In this document: in pieces, positions 40,755 through 48,320 of the stretch
Layout of the letters: every line of letters starts with the position of its first letter
Numbering within the stretch: position 1 is the stretch's first letter
Source of the DNA: CAZCAC01 sp964496575
Lineage (GTDB): Bacteria; Planctomycetota; UBA1135; GCA-002686595
Direction of reading: 5' to 3'
Assembly (NCBI GenBank): GCA_964496575.1
Contig: CAZCAC010000067.1
Coordinates: 1 to 48,320, forward strand
Length of the DNA stretch: 48,320 nt
The notes under the pieces: generated by a model
What the model was told of the DNA's origin: nothing
What the model saw: the letters and a program-made list of their open reading frames with translations, nothing else
Database searches by the model: none
Made by a program: the position numbers and the translations under genes

Positions 40755-41260
40755 CCGGGCGTCTCGACGACCTTCGCGATCACCGCGTCGAACTCGGCGG
40801 GGTAGGGCGCTCCCGCGTGGCGGATCTCCACCGCCAGGTCCAGGCAACGCCCGAGCAGCTCCCGGCAGAGCTCGCACTCCTCGAGATGCGAACGACACCG
40901 CTCCCGCACCTCATCCGACAGCGCCGCCTCGTTCAGGCGGTCGGAGCTCTCGTAGATCACGTTGGGCTCGAGGTGATCGCCGCCGGCTTCCCGGACGCGG
41001 ATGGCCATGAACGAGCACCAGGCGTTGCGCACCACCCAGTCGTAGAAGGTCTCCTCGAGGTCCTCGAACTCGCCCGCCTTCAGGCTGTCCCGCATCGCCT
41101 GCATCATCTGGCGGAGGTGGTCCGTCTGGTCCTCGCCAGCGGAGCCGAAGAAGCGGAGCAGACCCTCGTGGAAGAGCGCCGCGTGCCGGTCGAAAAGGGC
41201 CTGGACCCCCTCGGGTCGGTCTTGAGTGATCTGCTGCAGGACTTCGCGTTCGGTCGGCAT
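40751..41260 (-). CDS. Sigma region-2-like protein fused to a zinc-finger (zf-HC2) motif
   Basis: A 169-residue protein. The first ~90 residues resemble ECF sigma region 2 ('VQALFDRHAALFHEGLLRFFGSAGEDQTDHLRQMMQAM', 'EETFYDWVVRNAWCSFMAIRVREAG'). There is no region 4. Instead residues about 120-135 hold H-x3-C-x2-C ('CRSHLEECELCRELL'), the zinc motif of anti-sigma factors. GAGGAGGCGAGG precedes the ATG. Both roles, a degenerate sigma factor or a sigma decoy/anti-sigma, are possible; the assignment of the sigma-like part is tentative. The 280 bp upstream of it hold no supported gene. Confidence 0.65.
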   Translation of the reverse strand: MPTEREVLQQITQDRPEGVQALFDRHAALFHEGLLRFFGSAGEDQTDHLRQMMQAMRDSLKAGEFEDLEETFYDWVVRNAWCSFMAIRVREAGGDHLEPNVIYESSDRLNEAALSDEVRERCRSHLEECELCRELLGRCLDLAVEIRHAGAPYPAEFDAVIAKVVETPG

Positions 41261-41540
41261 GCCTCGCCTCCTCGACGGTGAAAACGCAGCGAGGGGGTGG
41301 CGAGTCTCCGCGCCAGCCCCCCGCAGCCGACACGAGCTTATGGCGGCTGGAGCGCCGGATCAAGCTCTCCGCGACACCGCCGGGGCGGCGGTTTCCCCAG
41401 TGGTCTCCCCCGTGCTCGTGAACCCGGTTTTCCCTGGATTGATACCCCCCTGGCACTCGATAACGAGAGAATGCCGGAGATGGCGTTAGATGGTATCCCC
41501 CCCGACTATCCCTAGTGCCCCGGTTGGCTGAGCCCGTCCG

Positions 41541-43076
41541 ATGAGAGTCCTGTTCGTCCAGAAGTATTTGCCGGCCGAGATGATCGGCATCATGTACCTG
41601 TCGGCCTGGCTGAAGAAATCCGGTCACGAGGTGCGCACCCAGTTCCTGCCCGAGAAGAACTGGGAGGACAAGATCAGAGAGTACGCCCCCGATGTGCTCG
41701 CCTACTCGATGACGACGGGCGACCACGTCTACTACCTCGAGCTGAACCGCCGGCTCAAGGAGCTGACCGGGGCCTACTCGATCTTCGGCAACTCGCACCC
41801 GACCTTCGTCCCCGAGATGATCGAGGAGGAGGGCGTCGACGCGATCTGCCGCGGCGAAGGCGAGCTCGCCATGGCCGAATTCTGCACCAAGCTCGAGGCC
41901 GGCGAAGACGTCACCGGGGTCAAGAACTTCTGGGTCCGGGAGAACGGCACCGTTCACAAGAACGGAGTCCGACCGCTGATCAAGGATCTCGAGGAGCTCG
42001 GCTACCCCGACCGCAGCGTCATCTACGACTACGGCGACTGCTATCGCGACATCGAGCGCAAGGTCTTCATCACTCAGCGTGGTTGCCCCAACAACTGCTC
42101 GTACTGCTTCCACCACGCCTGGCGCGACAAGGTCTACGGCGCCACGAAGAAGAGCTACGTCCGCAAGCGCTCCGTCGGGCATGTGATCGGCGAGATCCAG
42201 AACGTCCGCGAGCAGTACCCGCTGAAGTTCGTCCACTTCCTCGACGACATCTTCAACATCAACGACGAGTGGATCCAGGAGTTCTGCGAGCGCTGGCCGA
42301 AGGAAGTCGACCTGCCCTTCGACGTCATCCTGCGCACGAACCTCACCACCGCGCAGCAGATGCAGGATCTGAAGCGCGTGGGCTGCATCTCCGCTCGCCT
42401 CGCGTTCGAGGCGGCCAACGACCACATCCGCAACGTCGTCTACCGCAAGAGCGTCACGCTCGACGACATCAAGCTCTCCTCCAAGCACGTCAAGGAAGCC
42501 GGCATCCGACTCACCTCGTTGCAGCTCCTGGGCGCGCCTGGTGGAACGCTACAGGACGAGCTCGACACGCTGCGGCTGAACATCGACTGCAAGGTGGATC
42601 ACCCGTGGGTCAGCCTGTTGCAGCCGTACGCGATGACCGACATCAACGAGATCACCAAGGATCTCGGTATCGCCGTCGACGAGTGGGATGAGTTCCCGGA
42701 GAAGTTCAACCGCACGACGGCCGTCCACCACGGTCACCAGAAGCAGGTGGAGAACCTGCACAAGCTGTTTCCCTTCGTGGTGCGCTTCCCCTTCCTGATG
42801 CCGATGGTCCCGTTCTTGATCAAGATCGGGTTCCTCAAGCCGGTCTATCTCGTAATCTACGCGCTATGGACCGAGTACCTCGTCAGCGAGCAGAACCAGG
42901 ACTGGGCCAAGGCGACCGGGACCAGCGGATTCCGCACCATCCCGATCATCGACTGGTTCTCGCGCACGACGATCAAGATCTTCCTGCGGGGGCAGGAGGT
43001 GCTCTTCGGCAAGAAGTTCCGCAAGGCGGCGTTCAAGCTGAAGATGAACTCGGACAACGTGGTGCACGTCGACTGA
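41541..43076 (+). CDS. Cobalamin-binding radical SAM protein
   Basis: A 511-residue class-B radical SAM enzyme: N-terminal B12-binding-like domain (about 1-140; 'VLFVQKYLPAEMIGIMYLSAWLKKSGHEV', 'YSIFGNSHPTFVPEMIEEEGVDAICRGEGELAM'), the cluster motif C182-x3-C186-x2-C189 in 'TQRGCPNNCSYCFHH', 'VHFLDDIFNINDEWIQEFCERWP' and a long C-terminal region (about 400-511) with hydrophobic stretches ('FPFLMPMVPFLIKIGFLKPVYLVIYALW'). Such enzymes methylate or rearrange lipids, hopanoids or phosphonates; the substrate is not evident. No clear Shine-Dalgarno precedes the ATG. The next gene overlaps its stop. Confidence 0.86.
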   Translation: MRVLFVQKYLPAEMIGIMYLSAWLKKSGHEVRTQFLPEKNWEDKIREYAPDVLAYSMTTGDHVYYLELNRRLKELTGAYSIFGNSHPTFVPEMIEEEGVDAICRGEGELAMAEFCTKLEAGEDVTGVKNFWVRENGTVHKNGVRPLIKDLEELGYPDRSVIYDYGDCYRDIERKVFITQRGCPNNCSYCFHHAWRDKVYGATKKSYVRKRSVGHVIGEIQNVREQYPLKFVHFLDDIFNINDEWIQEFCERWPKEVDLPFDVILRTNLTTAQQMQDLKRVGCISARLAFEAANDHIRNVVYRKSVTLDDIKLSSKHVKEAGIRLTSLQLLGAPGGTLQDELDTLRLNIDCKVDHPWVSLLQPYAMTDINEITKDLGIAVDEWDEFPEKFNRTTAVHHGHQKQVENLHKLFPFVVRFPFLMPMVPFLIKIGFLKPVYLVIYALWTEYLVSEQNQDWAKATGTSGFRTIPIIDWFSRTTIKIFLRGQEVLFGKKFRKAAFKLKMNSDNVVHVD

Positions 43077-44521
43077 TCGCGTTTGCGCTCCTCTGTCTGC
43101 TTCCGGTCCAGGCCCTCTCGTCGGGTCAGGAGAGTGCGCCCGAGTACCGGGCCCTGGAACCGCTGCCCGCCCTGGAGAAAGCGAGCGGCTACCGGGGCAT
43201 CTGGTACATGAACCAGCCCTCGCACGACGAATACGTCTACAAGTACAGCGGCGGGCTGGGCACCTACTGTGCCAAGCACCAGCCCTTCGCAGTCTACCGC
43301 GAGGAAGTCGACAAGACGTTCTTCTGCTATGGGGGAACCAGTGACGGGAGCAACTCCGAGCTGCTGCACATGGTCTCGTACTACGACCATGAGCGGGACG
43401 TGGTGCCGAAGCCGACGGTCCTGCTCGACAAGCAGACCTCAGACGCCCACGACAATCCGGTGATCGCTGTCGACGACGCGGGCTACGTGTGGGTCTTCTC
43501 CACATCCCACGGTCGCAGCAGTCCGTCGTTCATCCACCACAGCCGCGAGCCGTACGAGATCGACGCCTTCGATCGGGTCAACGCCCGGCGCAGGACCGAG
43601 GCGGGTTACGAGCCGATCACCAATTTCTCCTACATGCAGGCGTGGCACGTCTCGGGGCGTGGCTTCTTCTGCTTCTTCACCCGCTACAAGTACCCGGCCG
43701 CACGCACCATCTGCGCGATGAACAGCGAGGATGGGGTGACCTGGTCGGAGTGGACGCGGCTGGCGGCGATAGAGGAAGGGCACTACCAGGTCAGTGCGGC
43801 GGACGAGCGGCGAGCGGCCAGCGCGTTCAACTACCATCCGAAGGGTGAGGGGCTCAACTGGCGGACGAACCTTTACTACCTCGAGACGCGTGACTTCGGC
43901 GAGAGCTGGCGCACCGCCGCCGGGGAGGAGGTCGCCGTCCCGCTCACCGATCCCGACAACCAGGCGCTGGTTCACGACTACTGCGCGGAGGGTTGGAATG
44001 TCTACCTCAAGGACATCACCTTCGACGCCGACGGGCGGCCGGTGATTCTCTTCATCACCAGCAAGGGCTACGAGAGCGGCCCGGAGAACGACCCGCGAAC
44101 CTGGACCACCGCCCGCTGGACCGGCGAGGCCTGGGAGCTGCGCGCGGCGATGACCTCCGACAACAACTACGACATGGGCTCGCTGTACCTCGAACAGGAC
44201 GGCTCCTGGCTGATCATCGGACCCACCGAGACCGGCCCTCAGCCCTACAACCCCGGCGGCGAGATGGCGCTGTGGCGGAGCGAGGATCGCGGCGGGACCT
44301 GGGACCGGGTTCGGACGCTGACCGGCGAGAGCGAGCGCAACCACACCTACGCCCGCCGCCCGGTCGACGCACACCCCGGCTTCTACGCGCTGTGGGCGGA
44401 CGGCCACGGCCGGCGGCCCTCCACCTCGGACCTCTTCTTCTGTGACCGCGAAGGCTCGGTTCGGTTGCTACCTCGGGAGATGGAGGGCGACATCCTCCGC
44501 CCCTCCCGGTTCGACGGCTGA
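43073..44521 (+). CDS. Secreted BNR-repeat (BNR_4 type) propeller protein
   Basis: About 482 residues. The first residues, 'LIAFALLCLLPVQALSSG', form a signal peptide, but no ATG, GTG or TTG precedes them usefully; CTG 43073 overlaps the radical SAM stop as CTGA. The mature part matches the BNR_4 group: 'YVYKYSGGLGTYCAKHQPFAVYREEVDKTFFCYGGT', 'LLHMVSYYDHERDVVPKPTVLLDKQTSDAHDNPVIAVDDAGYVWVF', 'LYYLETRDFGESWRTAAGE'. This family includes polysaccharide-acting seven-bladed propellers such as some ulvan or rhamnoside lyases/hydrolases (from memory). Likely an exported carbohydrate-active enzyme. Confidence 0.78.
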   Translation: MIAFALLCLLPVQALSSGQESAPEYRALEPLPALEKASGYRGIWYMNQPSHDEYVYKYSGGLGTYCAKHQPFAVYREEVDKTFFCYGGTSDGSNSELLHMVSYYDHERDVVPKPTVLLDKQTSDAHDNPVIAVDDAGYVWVFSTSHGRSSPSFIHHSREPYEIDAFDRVNARRRTEAGYEPITNFSYMQAWHVSGRGFFCFFTRYKYPAARTICAMNSEDGVTWSEWTRLAAIEEGHYQVSAADERRAASAFNYHPKGEGLNWRTNLYYLETRDFGESWRTAAGEEVAVPLTDPDNQALVHDYCAEGWNVYLKDITFDADGRPVILFITSKGYESGPENDPRTWTTARWTGEAWELRAAMTSDNNYDMGSLYLEQDGSWLIIGPTETGPQPYNPGGEMALWRSEDRGGTWDRVRTLTGESERNHTYARRPVDAHPGFYALWADGHGRRPSTSDLFFCDREGSVRLLPREMEGDILRPSRFDG

Positions 44522-44604
44522 AGACCGAGCCGCCGAATCGTCTTCTCGGCCTGGGAGCACGCTCATACCCCTTCGATACAGGTGCTGTAGTCGTCGACGC
44601 CGAG

Positions 44605-44985
44605 CTACTGGCACAGCACCTTCACCTGCTGGTACGGTTCCACCGCCTCGCTGATCTGGTCTCGCAACACGCGCCACTCCGATCTCGTATCCGCGGGGCA
44701 TCTCGTCTCGTCGATCTTGCTGAACAGGCGTTCGGCCTCCACGATGACGTTCCCATCCGGGGAAGAGCGAAGGACGTCTCGAAGCTCCCGGAAGACTCCG
44801 AGGGCGTGGGTGAAGTCGCCCTGTAACAGGTAGCACTGACCGGTTCGCAGCAGTGTGTACAGAACCCCCTTGTCCCAGCGGTCGTACCACACGTCGACAC
44901 CACGGACACTGAGATCGCGAGCGATCAATCGAGCGTGTGCCCGGTCTGGACTGGCGTACGAGAGGAACACTCCTGATGCGGTCAT
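44605..44985 (-). pseudogene. TIR-domain gene remnant fused in frame to a TPR-like fragment
   Basis: A 126-codon frame with an excellent Shine-Dalgarno (GAGGAGGAGG) before ATG 44985. Residues 6-37 ('GVFLSYASPDRAHARLIARDLSVRGVDVWYDRWD') are the first third of a TIR/SEFIR-type domain, ending where the catalytic half should begin. The rest ('GVLYTLLRTGQCYLLQGDFTHALGVFRELRDVL') looks like the middle of a TPR protein. The simplest explanation is an internal deletion that joined two parts of a larger TIR-TPR defence or signalling gene. The glutamate needed for TIR NADase activity is not present. It might still be expressed. Confidence 0.6.
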
Positions 44986-45279
44986 GACCTCCTCCTCTAC
45001 TGCCTTCGCAGGATAAGGGATCCAGGCTGTCTCTCCAATTGCCCCGGCCGCGCTCGCGGCTCAGCGGGCTTCACGGCCGTCCCCGTGGGGCGTCACGACG
45101 GCCCCGTCGTGCGGCGCCAGAGAGTGTGCGACTTCGCGAGTCGGGCCGTGCGAGGTCGCACCACCACCGGAATCCCCGTGACCGGTCGAGAGAACACCTC
45201 TACTCGTTCCCGGCGGAGGTTCTCTCCACGCTGCGCGCTCGCTGCGCTCCGGTCACCGCAATTCCACCTGGAGTCCATC

Positions 45280-47011
45280 ATGGAACTACGCACTCGCCTC
45301 CCGCTCCTTCCCGTCCTCGCTCTTCTGGCGGCCCCGGGGTGGGCTCAGTGGAGCACGGAAAACCTGTTCGGGGCGCGATACCAGCTCTGTTCCACCACGG
45401 TGGGGGGCAGGGCCATGTTCGCCGGAGGGTTCGCGGCGCCAAACATCGGATCGTACGCCGTAGACATCTACGACGCGACCACGGACACGTGGTCCCTTCA
45501 GACGCTGTCGTCCGCACGCGCCTGGCTGGCGGCGGCGACGGTCGGCGACAAGGCGGTCTTCGCCGGGGGAACCAATGCAGGGCTCCTGACATAGGTGCGT
45601 GGAGTGGCGGCATTGGCCGAATGCCGTTCATTCACGATGAGGGGGTGCGTCATAAGGTATGCAACGCTTTGACGGGGGCCGCGATCGACACCGACCAGGG
45701 AGCGAGCCCGACACGCCGTTTCCCTGCTGAGCCATGAGCGGATGGTTGCATGAATCGGGGCGCATGTGTCAGGAGCCCTGCAATGGGAACGTTCCCTCCG
45801 ACCGTGTGGACATCTACAACGGCGCGACCGGAACCTGGGAACCTTACACCCAGCTGTCGGTCGCGAGGTCCGGCCTGGCGGGAGCGACGCTCGGGGACAT
45901 GGTCTACTTCGCCGGGGGCTGGGCCGCCAGTGGGGTCTCCGACCGGATCGACATCTACGACAGCTCGACCGGCACCTGGTCGACCGATTCACTGAGCCTG
46001 GCCCGCACCGATCTCGCGGCCGCGGCCGTCGGCACGAAGATCCTCTTCGGTGGCGGATGGACCGACTCGGCACCGACTCCCCGGGTCGACATCTACGACA
46101 GCTCGACCTCCACCTGGACCACCACCTCCCTCTCGAAGGGGCGCGGGCGGCTGTCCGCCGTCACCGTCGGCTCCAAGATCCTCTTCGCGGGGGGCGAGAG
46201 CGTCACCACCGGCGATGAGGACGTCGTCGACATCTACGACGACTCGACCGGGACGTGGTCGACGACGACGTTGTCTGCACCGCGGGAGTTTCTCGGAGCA
46301 ACCGTCCTCGGGCCGAAGGCATTCTTCGCGGGAGGATGGGACGGAAAAACCGGCCTTCCGAGCTCGAGGGTGGACATCTACGACGACATCAGCGGGGTCT
46401 GGTCGACCGCAAGTCTCCAGTTCTCCCGCTGGGGACTGGCCGCGACGACGGTGGATGACAGGGCCATGTTCGCGGGAGGAGCCAACACCATGATCATCCA
46501 CGCCACCGTGGAGGTCTACGAGCCGCCCAACATCTACCCGTACTGTTCCGGAGACCCGGGCGCGGGCACGCCCTGCCCCTGCGGGAATGACAACGACAGC
46601 CTCGTGCCCTACTCCGGCTGCGCGAATGGCGTCTACTCCTCCGGGGCGCGGCTGTTCTGGCTGGGTGAAGCCAGCGTGAGCGCGGATACCCTGGTCCTGA
46701 AGACGACGGGCATGGAGCCATCCAACAGCGGCCTCTACTTCCAGGCGAACAACGACCTCTCACCCGGAAGCGCCTGGGGTGACGGACTCCGCTGCGCCGG
46801 CGGCCAGCTCAAGCGCCTCGGTGTCGTCTTCGCCACGGGGGCCGGCGTTTCCGACACCTCCGGCTTCGCCCTGCCAATCTCGGTCAAGGCGGGGAACATC
46901 CAGGTCGGCGACACCAAGTACTACCAGTGCTGGTACCGCAACCCGCTCAACTCCCCCTGCGGTGGCGAGTTCAACACCTCGAATGGGCTCAGCGTGACCT
47001 GGCTTCCCTGA
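45280..47011 (+). pseudogene. Secreted kelch-repeat protein gene interrupted by a MITE-like element
   Basis: The first 99 codons (ATG 45280, signal peptide 'MELRTRLPLLPVLALLAAPGWAQ'-like in pieces) encode a propeller start; a stop TAG at 45592-45594 arises inside the inserted element. The frame resumes at 45785 and runs to 47011 (409 codons). Removing 45577-45781 and one AAT joins the two parts in frame exactly, 'FAGGTN' + 'GNVPSDRVDIYNG'. Kelch-like blades of about 48 residues ('VDIYDSSTGTWSTDSLSLARTDLAAAAVG' type) repeat six or seven times, followed by a Cys-rich C-terminal beta-sandwich like that of the 23303-24559 protein. Without the insert it would be 508 residues. Confidence 0.88.
45577..45781. 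mobile_element. 205-bp MITE-like element with 15-bp terminal inverted repeats
   Basis: Perfect terminal inverted repeats GCAGGGCTCCTGACA (45577-45591) and TGTCAGGAGCCCTGC (45767-45781) bound a non-coding 205-bp segment. It is flanked by a 3-bp direct repeat AAT (45574-45576 and 45782-45784) that fits a target-site duplication, and it interrupts an otherwise intact reading frame. Inside is a small hairpin CGGCATT/AATGCCG (45608-45626). No transposase fits in the element, so it would be mobilised in trans. Confidence 0.85.
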
Positions 47012-47047
47012 TATGGATGGACCTGTCAATTCGTGATTGGCGGGTCA
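47009..47047 (+). repeat. 3' hairpin element shared with the propeller gene
   Basis: From the kelch stop codon onward the sequence TGATATGGATGGACC is identical to that after the stop of the propeller gene (23305 downward). A hairpin follows, GACCTGTCAAT with ATTGGCGGGTC, paired with wobbles. Both genes also share the C-terminal domain upstream of it, so the 3' end was probably copied as a unit. Confidence 0.6.
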
Positions 47048-47344
47048 TTTCCGAGTTTCTCGACGAGCCGACTGCGGAGGCCCCGCGGCCGGCCTCGTCG
47101 TGTTGAGAGGGAGGAGTGAGGGGTGCGCCAACTTCGTGCGGGGGGGGCGTTTCCAAAAGATATCCGGATCTCCGTTTAAACGCGGGATTACCTCGCCGCG
47201 AGCTGGCAAAGAACCGGCTGAATCATGTCCGTTCCCCGCAGGTGGACTCAGTTGCCCGTACCGCCCGGCAGTCGGGCGGGCCCTCTCCCCGGTGAATCGG
47301 CCCTCGCTGCCCCATACCGGTGCACCACCAGACAGGAGGCAACC
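47048..47344. other. Intergenic region, no gene seen
   Basis: About 300 bp between the kelch gene and the next secreted-protein gene. Contains a 10-bp palindrome CGTTTAAACG (47175-47184 area) but no recognised promoter, RNA or coding feature. Confidence 0.4.
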
Positions 47345-48320
47345 ATGTCCAGCCACTCGTCCATCCAACCCCGGGTGATCCTCTCGACGGCCGCGATTCT
47401 CCTCTCCAGCACAGGTCTCGCCTCGGCACAGCTTCCACTCTTCTCGATCGACTACCACGGCCCGACGATCGGGAGCCCCGATCTCACCTATGGGATCCCG
47501 ATCACCGAGGGGGACATCCTCGGCAGCGTCCCCGCCCTGGGCCCGCTCCCACCTCCCGGCACCGTCTACGCCGGTGGCGTCGGCCCCACCCTGCACCACC
47601 TCGGACTGGGCTTCTATCCACCGGCGGTGGGCCACCCACCCGGGGTGATGGGCTTCGTCGAGGTCGACGCCTTCTCCCTGGGAGTCGATCCGGTGATCAG
47701 CGCCGACATCGCTCTCACCCCCGGCATGCTCGTCTTCTCCGTCGACGAGTACGCCGCCGGGGTCCTGGGCAGCGCGCTCCTGCCCGAGGTGTTCTCCGAG
47801 TCGCCGGCCGGAGACAGCAGCGCCGACGTCTTCGAGAACCTATCCACGATTCCCCTGCCCAATCCAGTCCCTCCGCTCTTCGCGGGCACGCACCTGGGCC
47901 GCCTCGACGGGGACGGGCTGGCCAGCGGCTCCGGCTACCGCTATCCGGGGCTGGGGCTCCTCGAGCCGAACGTGGCGGGAGGCCCACCCGACCCGGGGGA
48001 CAACCTCGACGCGCTGGAGATGGAGTCGACCGACTGGAACGGGCTCTTCTTCTCCCTCGACTCCCTGTACGTCGACCCACACCCTCTGATGGGCGGCGCG
48101 ACGAACAGCGGATCCGCCTTCGCCCACGGCTTCATCGGCGGCGACGTGCTCTACACCGGTCCTCTGGGCGCCGGCCCGGTGCTGTACGCCCCGGCCGCCA
48201 CGTTGGGCCTCGGTTTCTCGAGTGCCGACCCTGACAATGACGACCTCGACGCGCTGGTCCTGTGGGACAACGGCGATCTCGTCTTCCAGCCGCCGCAGTT
48301 CCCCGACCACTGGGTCACCG
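47345..48320 (+). CDS. Secreted protein of unknown function, 5' part, open at right edge
   Basis: AGGAGG lies 5 nt before ATG 47345, and the frame stays open for 325 codons to the window end. Residues 1-28 form a signal peptide ('VILSTAAILLSSTGLASAQ'). The mature part starts 'LPLFSIDYHGPTIGSPDLTYG' and has 'VGPTLHHLGLGFYPPAVG', 'FVEVDAFSLGVDPVISADI', 'NLDALEMESTDWNGLFFSLDS' and 'SADPDNDDLDALVLWDNGD', with Gly, Pro and Asp in abundance and repeated 'NLDALEME' / 'DDLDALVLWD' blocks. I do not recognise a family. It resembles the other large secreted proteins of this window in composition. Confidence 0.8.
   Translation, partial: MSSHSSIQPRVILSTAAILLSSTGLASAQLPLFSIDYHGPTIGSPDLTYGIPITEGDILGSVPALGPLPPPGTVYAGGVGPTLHHLGLGFYPPAVGHPPGVMGFVEVDAFSLGVDPVISADIALTPGMLVFSVDEYAAGVLGSALLPEVFSESPAGDSSADVFENLSTIPLPNPVPPLFAGTHLGRLDGDGLASGSGYRYPGLGLLEPNVAGGPPDPGDNLDALEMESTDWNGLFFSLDSLYVDPHPLMGGATNSGSAFAHGFIGGDVLYTGPLGAGPVLYAPAATLGLGFSSADPDNDDLDALVLWDNGDLVFQPPQFPDHWVT

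Noticed and set aside
42866..43072. ATG 42866 as the start of the BNR protein
   Set aside because: It would place about 70 residues of shadow translation from the radical SAM gene in front of a signal peptide.
45734..47011. Kelch C-terminal part as an independent gene starting at 45734
   Set aside because: The ATG lies inside the inserted element, there is no signal peptide or Shine-Dalgarno, and excision of the element restores one gene from 45280.

Overview
The window reads as a high-GC chromosomal segment from a bacterium that is probably an uncultivated or little-studied member of the Planctomycetota. The main support is a set of large secreted proteins sharing a Cys-rich C-terminal beta-sandwich (the 'GLYFQ.NNDLSPG..WGDGLRCAGG' type and its 'FGLFFYGPNQ..LPWGDGFRCAGG' relative), plus an ECF sigma factor with a long membrane-anchored tail. 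Both are typical of that group from memory, not from a search. It is assembled sequence: a 10-N scaffold gap lies at 15212-15221.

Layout. 1-722: 5' part of a secreted YD-repeat protein, running off the left edge. 917-6420: a complete LysW carrier-protein operon (lysW-X-Y-Z-J-K) for lysine and/or arginine, preceded by what looks like a full transcription attenuator with a Lys-containing leader peptide. 6402-9585 (minus): an aspartokinase-homoserine dehydrogenase fusion without ACT domains and a cystathionine gamma-synthase-type enzyme. This pair sits behind a SAM-I/IV-class riboswitch whose alternative helices can be traced to a hairpin holding the Shine-Dalgarno and start codon. The first 9.6 kb is therefore an amino-acid island for Lys/Arg, Thr and Met.

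9841-15134: an HD-GYP response regulator, a REC protein, a Tat-lipoprotein aldo-keto reductase, a methyltransferase and a secreted PQQ-type sugar dehydrogenase. 15141-15283: a perfect 26-bp inverted repeat around the assembly gap. 15288-19145: FkbM methyltransferase, TfoX-like protein, Mut7-C protein and CgeB-like glycosyltransferase. 19224-23252: an exported LanC-like lipoprotein with a Cys-Cys-Cys zinc triad, then hutH and hutG. 23303-26489: secreted propeller protein, YddG-like exporter and a small lipoprotein.

26530-33827 (minus) is the most unusual locus: one tight operon encoding QmoA-QmoB-QmoC followed directly by DsrJ-, DsrO- and DsrP-like subunits, with no DsrMK, AprAB or Sat in the window. 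It looks like a hybrid membrane electron-transfer complex linking a cytoplasmic flavin/FeS module, the quinone pool and periplasmic haems. A PAS-PAS histidine kinase and a REC protein lie just upstream on the same strand.

37026-48320: a secreted hydrolase, the membrane-tethered ECF sigma factor, an alpha/beta hydrolase, a sigma-region-2/zinc-finger hybrid, a B12-binding radical SAM protein, a BNR-propeller secreted protein, a TIR-TPR gene remnant, a kelch-type secreted gene interrupted by a 205-bp MITE-like element, and the 5' part of another secreted protein running off the right edge.
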